Of a stretch of 34,516 nucleotides of DNA, positions 24,986 to 33,223 are shown one piece after another. Location of the stretch: the NCBI GenBank assembly GCA_903922465.1, contig CAIXTV010000053.1, positions 1 to 34,516 of the forward strand, read 5' to 3'. Position numbers and translations under genes: made by a program. The notes beneath the pieces are model-generated. The model searched no databases, had not been told where the DNA came from, and saw only the letters and a program-made list of their open reading frames with translations. Each line of letters starts with the position of its first letter. The stretch's first letter is position 1. Source of the stretch: an uncultured bacterium. GTDB lineage: Bacteria > Bacteroidota > Bacteroidia > Bacteroidales > CAIXTV01.

Positions 24986-26095
24986 TTAATCTTTTATTGG
25001 GTCTTTCTTCCCAAAATATTCATCTAGCAATTGTTGAGCAGCTACATATGGGCTGATGTTAGACTCAATTACTTTCTGTTCAAATTCAGAAAGTTTTTGG
25101 ATAATGGTTTTATCATGATAAAAGTGGTCTTTCAAGGCTTGTTGTATCGTTTCGTACATCAAATGCTTTTGCTGCATTAGGCGTTGTTGATTAAAAAATC
25201 CGTTTTGACAGAGCATTTGGTTGTTTTCCATTATCACATTCCAAATGACATCAATTCCTTGCAAGCTCGTTGAAGAACAAGTTTCAACCACGGGTTTCCA
25301 TCCTGACAGCGTTGGGGGAAACATACGTAGGGCATTAACATATTCTGATTTTGCCCTTAGTGCATTTTGAATATTATCGCCATCGGCTTTATTAATGGCA
25401 ATAGCATCGGCCATTTCCATAATGCCACGCTTGATGCCTTGAAGTTCGTCGCCAGCTCCGGCTAACATCAACAATAAAAAGAAATCGACCATCGAATGAA
25501 CCACGGTTTCTGATTGTCCCACTCCAACCGTTTCTATAAAAATCACATTAAATCCAGCGGCTTCGCAAAGTAGAATGATTTCGCGGGTCTTGCGAGCAAC
25601 GCCTCCCAATGAACCTGCGGAAGGAGATGGACGTATAAATGCATTAGGATCAACCGAAAGTTGTTCCATACGGGTTTTATCGCCTAAGATGCTGCCTTTT
25701 GAACGTTGACTACTAGGGTCTACTGCTAAAACGGCAAGTTTATGGCCTTTAGAAGTAATATGTTTGCCCAAAGCTTCAATGAAAGTGCTTTTACCCACAC
25801 CGGGCACTCCTGTTATCCCAATTCGAATAGATTTACCTGAATGAGGTAGGCATTTTTCGATGATTTGTTGGGCTAAGACAAGATGTTTTTGAAGGGAGCT
25901 TTCGATAAGTGTAATGGCTTTGCTGAGTATCACTCTATCGCCCGAAAGTATTCCAAGGGCATATTCATCAGCCGATAAAATTTCCTTGCGAGCATCACGC
26001 ATAAGCTTAATGACCTCGCTATTTACAGGCGAAGGTTGTTCAATACCCTCGTTTACTTTTAAAGCCGATTTGAATTCCTCTTCTGATTGATTCAT
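24986..26095 (-). CDS. meaB: MeaB/ArgK-type GTPase, methylmalonyl-CoA mutase chaperone
   Basis: A 369-residue G3E-type GTPase. GITGVPGVGKSTFIEALG is the P-loop, VDPSSQRSKGSILGDKTRM is the MeaB hallmark, ETVGVGQSE holds switch residues, and NKADGDN is the guanine specificity loop. MeaB guards adenosylcobalamin-dependent methylmalonyl-CoA mutase and couples GTP hydrolysis to cofactor loading. The mutase genes are not in this window. A TAATTTTG box on the minus strand (26100-26107) lies so close to the ATG that the transcript may be nearly leaderless. A corrinoid link to HgcA is possible but unsupported. Confidence 0.93.
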   Translation of the reverse strand: MNQSEEEFKSALKVNEGIEQPSPVNSEVIKLMRDARKEILSADEYALGILSGDRVILSKAITLIESSLQKHLVLAQQIIEKCLPHSGKSIRIGITGVPGVGKSTFIEALGKHITSKGHKLAVLAVDPSSQRSKGSILGDKTRMEQLSVDPNAFIRPSPSAGSLGGVARKTREIILLCEAAGFNVIFIETVGVGQSETVVHSMVDFFLLLMLAGAGDELQGIKRGIMEMADAIAINKADGDNIQNALRAKSEYVNALRMFPPTLSGWKPVVETCSSTSLQGIDVIWNVIMENNQMLCQNGFFNQQRLMQQKHLMYETIQQALKDHFYHDKTIIQKLSEFEQKVIESNISPYVAAQQLLDEYFGKKDPIKD

Positions 26096-26152
26096 AAAAC
26101 AAAATTATAATTTTAAATCAATATTTGAAGGAAAAATTTATTGTAAAAAGCA

Positions 26153-26203
26153 ACTAACCACAGTCAACGACCGAAAGTGAAGGGTCGAAAGGCTGTGGTC
26201 AGT
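26153..26203 (-). terminator. Two-stem terminator after the DEAD-box helicase gene
   Basis: Outer stem ACTAACCACAG (26153-26163) with CTGTGGTCAGT (26193-26203), one wobble-type mismatch; inner stem CGACC (26168-26172) with GGTCG (26183-26187). On the minus strand the outer stem is followed by TGCTTTTTAC, a T-run. It fits a rho-independent terminator for the helicase. Confidence 0.6.
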
Positions 26204-26238
26204 AAAATATAAGTTATAAATACTGTAATTCTGTTGAA

Positions 26239-28074
26239 TTACCTTGGACGGCGTGATGAGTATCCACCTCTGTCGCTTTTTTTGTCGCGATCGTAGCCTG
26301 AACCTTTACGTTCGCTACCTGATGATGAACCACGACGATCGGAACCTGAAGAAGAAGTTCTGCGTTCGTAACCTGAAGCAGGCCCCTTACGGTCGGATCC
26401 TAATGATGAACCTCGGCGGTCGTAGCCAGATGATGAGCCTCGGCGTCCTGATCCTGATGTAGAAGCTGAATTTGTTTTGGGTTCAACAACTATTTTTGCT
26501 CCATTGAACTCTAAGCTGCGGAAAGCTTCCAACAATTGTTTTTCATAACGACGATCGGCCATGAAAAAGGAAAAGTTTTGTAAGATTTCCACCTTGCCTA
26601 CTTTCACTTCTTTGAGTTTGGCTTTCTTGTTGAATAAATCAAGGAAAGTTACTTTGGTGAGATTATCACGAGCACCTATGTTGATGAAATATTTCTGGAA
26701 CATTCCATCGCCTTCGGCAGAAGAAGAGCGGAAGTCGGCATCTTTTGCCGAAGCATTTAAATCGGGGGCATTTTTATAATATTCTAAGAACCTTGAAAAC
26801 TCAACTGAAACGACATGTTTGATGAGTTGGTCGCGGTCGAGCCATTCCAGTTTGCTGTATATATCAGGAAGGAAGGGTGCGATGCTAGCTTCGTCAACTT
26901 TGATGGTTTCGATTTTATCGATAACATTAAAAAGTTGTTTCTCACAAATTTCCTTACCGTTAGGAACAGGAAGTTGCACCATCTTCTTATCAAGTATTTT
27001 TTCAATTTGACGCACTCTGCTGGTTTCGCGGGTGTGTATTATCGAAATCGAGATTCCGGTTTTTCCTGCACGACCTGTTCTTCCGCTACGATGTAAATAA
27101 ATTTCATTTTCATCAGGGAGATTATAATTGATGATATGACTGATGTCGCTCACATCAATACCACGGGCGGCCACATCGGTAGCCACAAGCAGCTGAATAT
27201 GTTTCTGACGGAAACGGTGCATCACCTGTTCGCGCTGAGCTTGTGACAAATCGCCATGAAGTGCATCGGCACTATAACTATCTTCAATAAGGCTATTGGC
27301 AATGTCTTTGGTCTCCTGACGGGTGCGACAAAAAACGATACCATAAATATTAGGGTTGATGTCGGCAATACGTTTGAGTGCTAAATAGCGGTTTTTGGCT
27401 TGCACTACATAATAAAAATGACTCACATTTTCGGCTCCGGCATTCTTTTTACCCGCTGTAAGCTCAACCGGATTATTCATATAGTTATTGGCAATCGACT
27501 GAATGTCGCTTGGCATGGTAGCTGAAAACAATAGTGTCTGACGTTTTTTAGGTGCCATTTCCAATATCGAATCTAACTCATCTTTAAAGCCCATATTCAG
27601 CATTTCATCGGCTTCGTCGAGTACGAGCCAGCGGATTTTGTCAATCTGCAATGCATTTCTGCGCAATACATCATTAACGCGTCCGGGGGTTCCTACAACG
27701 ATATGAGTGCCTCTTCTGAGGGCTTTTATTTGTGGGTCGATGCTTGCACCACCATAAATGGCAGTTACATGAATGTTGGGTAAATATTTGGTGAAGCTTT
27801 CAAAGTCTTTTGCAATTTGAATGCATAGCTCACGTGTAGGGCAAAGTACAATTGCTTGAGGGTAATTATCATCGGGTTCGATCATTTCGATGATAGGAAG
27901 GCCGAAGGCGGCCGTTTTGCCTGTGCCTGTTTGGGCTAGGGCGATAATGTCTTCGTCTGAGGATAATAGATGGGGGATGGTCTTTTTTTGAATGGGTGTT
28001 GGTACTTCGAAACCCATGTCGGTGATGGCACGAAAAATTTCTTTTTGAAAGTCAGCGTCTTTAAATGTCTGCAT
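26239..28074 (-). CDS. deaD: DEAD-box RNA helicase with DbpA-type RNA-binding domain
   Basis: A 611-residue ATP-dependent RNA helicase. Motifs in order: AQTGTGKT, PTREL, TPGRV, DEAD in VLDEADEML, SAT, ARGIDV and HRSGRTGRAG. Residues about 470-540 resemble the DbpA/CsdA RNA-binding domain. The last 70 residues are a low-complexity tail of six near-9-residue repeats such as RRGSSSGSD and RKGPASGYE, ending SSRRPR. Likely roles are ribosome assembly and cold-adapted RNA unfolding. The promoter box at 28215-28222 predicts a 5' leader of about 130 bases, in which autoregulation could occur. Confidence 0.94.
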   Translation of the reverse strand: MQTFKDADFQKEIFRAITDMGFEVPTPIQKKTIPHLLSSDEDIIALAQTGTGKTAAFGLPIIEMIEPDDNYPQAIVLCPTRELCIQIAKDFESFTKYLPNIHVTAIYGGASIDPQIKALRRGTHIVVGTPGRVNDVLRRNALQIDKIRWLVLDEADEMLNMGFKDELDSILEMAPKKRQTLLFSATMPSDIQSIANNYMNNPVELTAGKKNAGAENVSHFYYVVQAKNRYLALKRIADINPNIYGIVFCRTRQETKDIANSLIEDSYSADALHGDLSQAQREQVMHRFRQKHIQLLVATDVAARGIDVSDISHIINYNLPDENEIYLHRSGRTGRAGKTGISISIIHTRETSRVRQIEKILDKKMVQLPVPNGKEICEKQLFNVIDKIETIKVDEASIAPFLPDIYSKLEWLDRDQLIKHVVSVEFSRFLEYYKNAPDLNASAKDADFRSSSAEGDGMFQKYFINIGARDNLTKVTFLDLFNKKAKLKEVKVGKVEILQNFSFFMADRRYEKQLLEAFRSLEFNGAKIVVEPKTNSASTSGSGRRGSSSGYDRRGSSLGSDRKGPASGYERRTSSSGSDRRGSSSGSERKGSGYDRDKKSDRGGYSSRRPR

Positions 28075-28214
28075 AAAATAGATGTTTGGTTTTGTTGAAT
28101 TGTATATATGGTGAGTCTATATCAGCGCGAATAAAGAAATGGGAGTGTAATATTGTACCACTGTATATAGTGGATTTTGAACTGACATATTTTATGAACC
28201 GTATGAATCGGCTG

Positions 28215-28243
28215 CAAAGATACAATTCTTTTTGCGGAAACAA
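28215..28243 (-). promoter_or_regulatory. Promoter of the helicase gene
   Basis: On the minus strand TTG (28241-28243), 18 bases, then TATCTTTG (28215-28222). This leaves an untranslated leader of about 130 bases containing a small CCACT/AGTGG hairpin near 28160. Confidence 0.6.
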
Positions 28244-28691
28244 GCAAATTGTATACTTATTTCTCTCATTGTTTGCAAATTAAGGCTGAAGGCTTTTAGG
28301 TTGAAGGGAAAAAGGATGAAGGATGAAGACCCAAGACCCAAATTTCAAATTCCAAGTCCCAAGGGGGAGTTTAGAATTTTGAACCTTTTGACCTTTAGCT
28401 TTTGGAATTTTATTTAATTGGAAAACCTAGCAGGTTTTGAAAACTTGTTAGGTTTGGCCCTAATTACATCAGTAGGGAATTAACAGGGAAGTATAGCCTA
28501 ATAAACTTTTTGGAAGAAGACCCAAGACCCAAATTCTAAGCTTCAAACTTTAATTTCAAAGGAGCTTAGTGCGAGGATATATGTTGTGTTATTATAAACC
28601 GATTTAATTAGAAGAATTCTCGATTGATATTCGTATTTCAAAATGCTTGAATTTATTAATTGTAGCCTTAATGATTAAGGACTAATGCCTA
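28244..28691. other. Gene-free region with short repeats and hairpins
   Basis: No gene. It holds a 20-bp direct repeat that starts GAAGACCCAAGACC, at 28325-28344 and 28516-28535, and between the two copies a long palindrome at 28423-28455. The surrounding text is low-complexity (runs related to AAATTTCAAATTCC), similar in style to the ends of the four-helix-bundle cassette. Confidence 0.6.
28423..28455. repeat. Palindromic repeat of the AAACCTAGCAGG type
   Basis: The left arm AAACCTAGCAGGTTT (28423-28437) and right arm AAACTTGTTAGGTTT (28441-28455) pair over 15 bases, 13 Watson-Crick and 2 G-U, around a 3-base loop. The left arm is itself palindromic. Palindromes of this style recur in Bacteroidota intergenic DNA. 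A degenerate relative lies at about 30399-30432. Confidence 0.65.
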
Positions 28692-29642
28692 TTAAGGAAC
28701 AATATTCAACTGATACATCCCGTCTATATCTGTATCGTTTTCAACATAAATGCTTGTGCCATTTGTGAAATAAAAATCAAATTTCTGACTCGATTTTTCG
28801 CCATGTTCAAGTGTTGTAGTTTCCCCAACTTTAATTCCATTAAGCTTCATGCCAAAACTTAGACGGCATGCACCCGTGTTATAAATATGCACCGATTTCC
28901 CTTCACTGTATTTTATTGGGCAAACTTCCGTTTCGCTATGAGCGGCTGGTTTACCTTTGTGAATTTCTTTTTTGGTGTGAGGATATAATAAATCAACATT
29001 AAAATATAGTTTGGCAGCGGTCTGACTTTTTCTGTTGTTGCGGGCAATCAGGAGTGCATTATCGGAAAGCTGATCGGAAAGCACATCGGCAGCCATTTTT
29101 TCGTTTACAATATCGGTTCTAACAGCAGTATTAAAAGTGCCCTGTGAGGCATCAGCATTGGAATAGGCATTAAATAAAGTAGTTAAATCAGTTTCGAAAT
29201 CAGTACCCAGAACAGACGAATAGAGGTGAGCTTTACCTATCAGTGCTTCAATATTATCTTCAAATTTCGGAGCTGGAACGTTATAAAATGCTCTGGTTAG
29301 TTTAGGGAAAGTGGCAATAAAGCGGGCATCTTTTTTCCCTCCAAATAAGGTTCTTGCCCAACCAATTCGGTTGGCACAATAAATTTCAATATTGCGTCGG
29401 GCAATATTTCTGGCACTTGTTTCACCCTTGCGTGAACCTTTATCGCCAGTTTTTGAAGACATAATTGAATCGAGATTGTCGATAGCAGCTTGAGTAGAGT
29501 CAATAGAATCGTCATAAATTCCTCCCGGATTGTTATGAATCATATTAAATATGGCATCTTTGGCAAATACACTTAAACGCGAGTGTGTAATTTTTGGATC
29601 AATAAAAAATCCATCGAATAATATTTGTAAATCTATAGCCAT
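28692..29642 (-). CDS. Hypothetical protein, no family recognised
   Basis: A 316-residue soluble protein without signal peptide or membrane helix. Residues 1-60 are mixed (LQILFDGFFIDPKITHSRL); 60-100 hold a basic stretch (KTGDKGSRKGETSARNIARRN); 100-220 are helical; the C-terminal 80 residues (SVHIYNTGACRLSFGMKLNG to the end) look like a beta-sandwich with several Gly/Asn turns. I do not know its function. It has its own promoter box 50-57 bp upstream, and 21-bp array 3 begins 165 bp upstream of its start. Confidence 0.75.
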   Translation of the reverse strand: MAIDLQILFDGFFIDPKITHSRLSVFAKDAIFNMIHNNPGGIYDDSIDSTQAAIDNLDSIMSSKTGDKGSRKGETSARNIARRNIEIYCANRIGWARTLFGGKKDARFIATFPKLTRAFYNVPAPKFEDNIEALIGKAHLYSSVLGTDFETDLTTLFNAYSNADASQGTFNTAVRTDIVNEKMAADVLSDQLSDNALLIARNNRKSQTAAKLYFNVDLLYPHTKKEIHKGKPAAHSETEVCPIKYSEGKSVHIYNTGACRLSFGMKLNGIKVGETTTLEHGEKSSQKFDFYFTNGTSIYVENDTDIDGMYQLNIVP

Positions 29643-29691
29643 AACAAGAGCATTAAACCATTAGTAATGAGATTAGTTTTTGATTAAGGAA

Positions 29692-29699
29692 CAAAGATA
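29692..29699 (-). promoter_or_regulatory. Candidate -7 box for the gene at 28692-29642
   Basis: The minus strand reads TATCTTTG, matching TAnnTTTG, 50 bases upstream of the start. Confidence 0.5.
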
Positions 29700-29806
29700 T
29701 AAATAATTTTCGACTTAGTGAAATTTCGCCAATACAATTATTTAGTTTTATTATTTAAAAAAATTAACTCGATTGAAGGATTTCCATAAGCTAAACAATA
29801 TCAATT

Positions 29807-30289
29807 AAATGCCTATAGTATATTTTTACTGTTATCATAAAATGCTGTTGATGACTTTGACGAATATTGGCGATAGGCATAAACTATTGTTGAAGCCTAT
29901 GGCAAACATTAGGGATAGGCATATATAATTATTGATGCTTATGGTTAACTTTAGCGATAGGCATATATAATTGTTGATGCTTATGGTTATCTTTAGCGAT
30001 AGGCATTAATAATTGTTGATACTTATGGTTAACTTTAGCGATAGGCATTAACAATAATTGAAGCATATAGTAAACTATAGCGATAAGCATTAACTATTGT
30101 TGATGCTTACGGTAATCTATAGCGATAGGTATATATAAATATTGAAGCCTATGGTAAACTATAGCGATAGGTATATATAAATGTTGAAGCCTATGGTAAT
30201 TTTCAGCGATAGGTATATATTATTTTTGAAGCTTATGGTATACTTCAGCGATAGCCTTCAACAATTTTTAAGCCTTATCAATGAGCATA
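29807..30289. repeat. 21-bp phased repeat array 3 with alternating half-units (23 units)
   Basis: 483 bp equal 23 units of 21 bp without a phase break. Two types alternate. Type A begins GCGATAGGCAT or GCGATAGGTAT and continues AT-rich to TGT or TAT; type B begins TGATGCTTATGG or TGAAGCCTATGG and ends TTTA, TATA or TTCA. The first three and last two units are degenerate. In most A-B pairs ATAGGC(AT) can pair with (AT)GCYTAT to form a 6-8 bp stem with a loop of 12-16 bases. Stops occur in all three forward frames of the unit and in reverse frames of variant units, so it is not coding. Confidence 0.93.
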
Positions 30290-30631
30290 ATACATTTTCA
30301 AATTCAAAATAGTAATGTCATAAAATTGGTGTTGGTATTGCAATTTTTTTAATTGAATCTTTAGAAAATTTATCCCCCCACATTTGTGGCTATTTACTAA
30401 ACCTATCAGACTTTGAAAACCTATAAAGTTAGATATTGTAATATCTAATTAATAACCGATTGCATCTGAATTCAAAAGATGCTTGCAATGGAAAACTATA
30501 GTGAGGTTTAGCAGTTCGTCCTTACCATAAACGAATTCAGCCCCAGTCGAAAACATAGCATTAGGCATAAGCCATAATAGAAACATTTGATGTAAACAGC
30601 AGTCAAATCGTGGTTTTATTCGTTAATATTC
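30290..30631. other. Gene-free spacer with a perfect 20-bp palindrome
   Basis: No gene. TTAGATATT-GT-AATATCTAA (30429-30448) has 9-bp perfect arms. GCATC (about 30463) and GATGC form a smaller hairpin. Either could be a terminator, a protein site or a decayed mobile-element end. Confidence 0.5.
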
Positions 30632-30639
30632 TATCTTTG
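30632..30639 (+). promoter_or_regulatory. Candidate -7 box for the CPBP protease gene
   Basis: TATCTTTG, matching TAnnTTTG, ends 69 bases before the ATG at 30709. Confidence 0.45.
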
Positions 30640-30708
30640 TAAAGTAAATCTGCAAAAGCAGAGTTTAATTGAACATTATTAAAAACAAAAATCACCTAAT
30701 CAGTAAAC

Positions 30709-31503
30709 ATGAAATTTCAATTTGATAGAAAACAAACTATTATTTCAATAGTAGTGGTGGCGGCATTTGTTCTCACTTTTTTCATTCCCAACTTCTATGC
30801 CTATGTTGTTTTCGGGAAAGAACATTTTAATGCACTCCCCGAATATTATAAAATTTTGCTTTGCCATGGAACAACGCTGATGCTTTGTTTTCTGGTTAGC
30901 TTTTGCCTGGCATTTTTTTCTTTTAAAAACATGTTCGAAATGTTGGGTCTGCAAAAAGGCCTTGGCATTGCATTTCTACTTGCTTTGTTAGCGGCACTGC
31001 CCCTTTTGCTTGGAATGCAGTATTTACATGGGTTCAACATGGATGCAAGCTTCGCAGATGTCTGGGTTCACGGTATACATCCTGGCTATTACGAAGAAAT
31101 TCTTTATAGGGGGTTTTTTATTGGTGTTCTGGTGAGATATGCAAAATGGCCTGTGCTAATACCCTTAGTGCTATCGAGTTTATTATTTGCCATGGGGCAT
31201 TTATATCAAGCCAATAATATTACAGAATCGGTGGTGGTTTTCTGCACGGCATTCGGTGTGGGAACGGGTTTTTATCTCTTTTATAAATATACAAACTGGA
31301 ATTTGTGGTTTCCCTTATTTCTGCATTCTTTCATGGACACCGCAACAAGCATTAGCAACTACGAGGGCAATATCACCATGAGTTTACAGGATAATATTTT
31401 CAGAGGGGCCACAATAATACTGGCAATTTATATCTCCTACAGAATGTACAAAAAAGAAAAGCTGAAAAATATTTCCATGAATGAGGAAATAAACATCACA
31501 TAG
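30709..31503 (+). CDS. CPBP-family intramembrane metalloprotease
   Basis: A 264-residue membrane protein with about eight helices. The three CPBP/Abi motifs are present: YYEEILYRG (EExxxR), LLFAMGHL (FxxxH) and FLHSFMD (HxxxD/N). The family cleaves membrane substrates, as in CAAX prenyl-protein processing and some bacteriocin immunity proteins; substrate here is unknown. Transcribed alone. Confidence 0.9.
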   Translation: MKFQFDRKQTIISIVVVAAFVLTFFIPNFYAYVVFGKEHFNALPEYYKILLCHGTTLMLCFLVSFCLAFFSFKNMFEMLGLQKGLGIAFLLALLAALPLLLGMQYLHGFNMDASFADVWVHGIHPGYYEEILYRGFFIGVLVRYAKWPVLIPLVLSSLLFAMGHLYQANNITESVVVFCTAFGVGTGFYLFYKYTNWNLWFPLFLHSFMDTATSISNYEGNITMSLQDNIFRGATIILAIYISYRMYKKEKLKNISMNEEINIT

Positions 31504-31523
31504 ATTGTTCAAAAAACAATAAA

Positions 31524-31549
31524 GCCGGATTAGATTTCTCTAGTCCGGC
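31524..31549. terminator. Bidirectional terminator between the CPBP gene and era
   Basis: GCCGGATTAG (31524-31533) pairs with CTAGTCCGGC (31540-31549) with one G-U, loop of six. Convergent genes lie either side. The minus-strand continuation TTTATTGTTTTTT provides the better T-run, so it suits era best. Confidence 0.75.
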
Positions 31550-31580
31550 CTTAAAAACCTTGCAACAAAACCAAACCCCA

Positions 31581-32465
31581 CTACAACTCTTTCGAATAAC
31601 CGAAGCGTTTGAGCTGCAATTCGTTGTTAAGCCAGTTATCGCTAACTTTCACCCTTAACTCAATAAATATTTTTGTCTGCAAAAATTCTTCTAAATCCAA
31701 GCGTGCTTCAATTCCCACTCTTTTAATGGCATTTCCTTTTTCGCCAATGAGAATCATCTTTTGCGATTCGCGTGCAACATAAATCATAGCCGAAATGTGG
31801 GTTATGTTTTCAAGCTCCTTAAATTGCTCAACCACCACTTCAACTGAATAAGGAATTTCCTTTTTATAGTTCAGTAAAATCTTCTCACGAATGATTTCGG
31901 AAGTAAAAAACCTCAAATTACTATCCGTTAATTGGTCTTTTGGGAAATAAGGTTCCCCCACAGGAAGCTTTTCAAGAATTAAATTGAAAATACTTTCGAT
32001 GTTCACCTTTAAGAGGGCCGAAATGCTGACAATGTCGGCATCAGGGAATTGTTCGTGCCAATATTCAGCAGTTTTATCAAGAATAATCTGATTCGAAATA
32101 TCAATTTTATTAATGACCAAAATCACCGGAACACCCGAATCTTTAACTTTTTTGATGATGTCTTCATCCACTTTCATCAGGCCTGCTTCAACAATATACA
32201 AGAACACATCGGCATCTTCAGTGGCGTTTAGTATGGTTTTAAGCATGTTTTTGTGCATGCCATTGTGGGGATTTAATATCCCAGGGGTGTCAGAATAAAC
32301 AATTTGAAAATCATCTCCATTGATAATACCTTTAATGCGATGACGAGTGGTTTGCACCTTAGAAGTAATGATGGAAAGCTTCTCACCCGTAAGGGCATTC
32401 ATTAAAGTTGACTTACCTACATTTGCGTTTCCAATGATGTTTACAAAGCCTGATTTGTGTTCCAT
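31581..32465 (-). CDS. era: GTPase Era
   Basis: A 294-residue ribosome-assembly GTPase. G1 is GNANVGKSTLMN (Asn-Ala where RP is more usual), G3 is DTPGI, G4 is NKID. The C-terminal KH domain includes VARESQKMILIGEKGNAIKRVG. Era binds the 3' end of 16S rRNA and checks 30S maturation. ATG 32465 is chosen; an upstream start would add residues absent from the family and run into the promoter region of the divergent tRNA. Confidence 0.95.
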   Translation of the reverse strand: MEHKSGFVNIIGNANVGKSTLMNALTGEKLSIITSKVQTTRHRIKGIINGDDFQIVYSDTPGILNPHNGMHKNMLKTILNATEDADVFLYIVEAGLMKVDEDIIKKVKDSGVPVILVINKIDISNQIILDKTAEYWHEQFPDADIVSISALLKVNIESIFNLILEKLPVGEPYFPKDQLTDSNLRFFTSEIIREKILLNYKKEIPYSVEVVVEQFKELENITHISAMIYVARESQKMILIGEKGNAIKRVGIEARLDLEEFLQTKIFIELRVKVSDNWLNNELQLKRFGYSKEL

Positions 32466-32487
32466 AAAAAAATATTTTTTTAGTTTA

Positions 32488-32517
32488 TTGCAAAGTAACA
32501 AATAATATGTACATTTG
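32488..32517 (+). promoter_or_regulatory. Promoter of tRNA-fMet
   Basis: TTG (32488-32490), a 19-base spacer, and TACATTTG (32510-32517) form a consensus Bacteroidota promoter. The mature tRNA begins 26 bases after the -7 box. Confidence 0.75.
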
Positions 32518-32542
32518 CAGCGCTGAATTACTCAGATTAAAT

Positions 32543-32614
32543 TGCGGGATGGAGCAGAGGCAGCTCGTCGGGCTCATAACCCGAAGGTCACAGGTTCGAA
32601 TCCTGTTCCCGCTA
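32543..32614 (+). tRNA. Initiator tRNA-fMet (CAT)
   Basis: Cloverleaf of 72 bases without encoded CCA. The anticodon CAT is at 32575-32577. The anticodon stem has the three consecutive G-C pairs (TCGGG / CCCGA) of initiators, and the closing acceptor position is a U1-U72 mismatch in place of the usual C1-A72, also an initiator feature. T-arm ACAGG-TTCGAAT-CCTGT. An intrinsic terminator follows at once. Confidence 0.93.
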
Positions 32615-32619
32615 CTACT

Positions 32620-32650
32620 AAAAGTCGCAAATTTTGCGGCTTTTTTGTTT
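32620..32650 (+). terminator. Intrinsic terminator after tRNA-fMet
   Basis: AAAAGTCGCAAA (32620-32631) and TTTGCGGCTTTT (32633-32644) form a stem with one G-U pair, followed by more T residues. Confidence 0.85.
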
Positions 32651-32762
32651 TTACGCCAGTTAAAGAATAGTGTCTGATTGGTGATTTTCGAAGAAATCTT
32701 TATACTCTTGATGATAATTGTATGATAATAGAGTAGAAATAAAATAAGAAGTTGAATCAATA

Positions 32763-32847
32763 TGGTGCGGATGAAGGGACTCGAACCCACACTCCTCTCG
32801 GAACCAGATCCTAAGTCTGGCGCGGCTACCAATTACGCCACATCCGC
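32763..32847 (-). tRNA. tRNA-Leu (TAG)
   Basis: On the minus strand, acceptor GCGGATG (from 32847) pairs with CATCCGC; discriminator A and an encoded CCA end at 32763. Anticodon stem CCAGA / TCTGG with loop CTTAGGA gives anticodon TAG at 32811-32813. The long variable arm (around TTCCGAGAGGAG) is right for leucine. 85 bases. Confidence 0.95.
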
Positions 32848-32857
32848 ATAAGCGCTG

Positions 32858-32865
32858 CAAAGGTA
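32858..32865 (-). promoter_or_regulatory. Candidate -7 box for tRNA-Leu
   Basis: The minus strand reads TACCTTTG, 10 bases upstream of the tRNA 5' end. Confidence 0.55.
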
Positions 32866-33183
32866 TAAAAATATTACAATTCTCAGCCTTTTTATTGATA
32901 ATAGTTTTATTTGACCAAATTTTGCAACATAAAGCTAATTCCTTTGCTGCATTTTGAACTAATTTGCTCCAACTTGTGCATGAATTCACAGCCGCCAAAA
33001 ATTATTTCACCTATCTTTAATTTAATATATCTTTCAACCTTAGTAGCTGATTATATGTGTATGTTACATATTGATAGGTATGAACATATAAGAGGGGTAG
33101 TTTTTTTATTCTATTTACAATAACAAAAGCTTGCCTGTTTTTTCATTTTATCTTTAATCTTTAGTGGCTTACTGTTTTTTTTA
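32866..33183. other. Gene-free spacer
   Basis: About 320 AT-rich bases between the tRNA-Leu promoter and the promoter of the secreted repeat protein. No gene or structured repeat seen; a 70-codon open frame here has no coding character. Confidence 0.5.
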
Positions 33184-33191
33184 TACATTTG
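33184..33191 (+). promoter_or_regulatory. Candidate -7 box for the secreted repeat protein
   Basis: TACATTTG, matching TAnnTTTG, ends 32 bases before the ATG at 33224. Confidence 0.5.
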
Positions 33192-33223
33192 CTACCTATA
33201 TTAAATCATAAACAAATTTCAAA

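Noticed and set aside
29807-30289. CRISPR or protein-coding repeat
   Set aside because: No unique spacers, no cas genes, and stop codons interrupt the reading frames.
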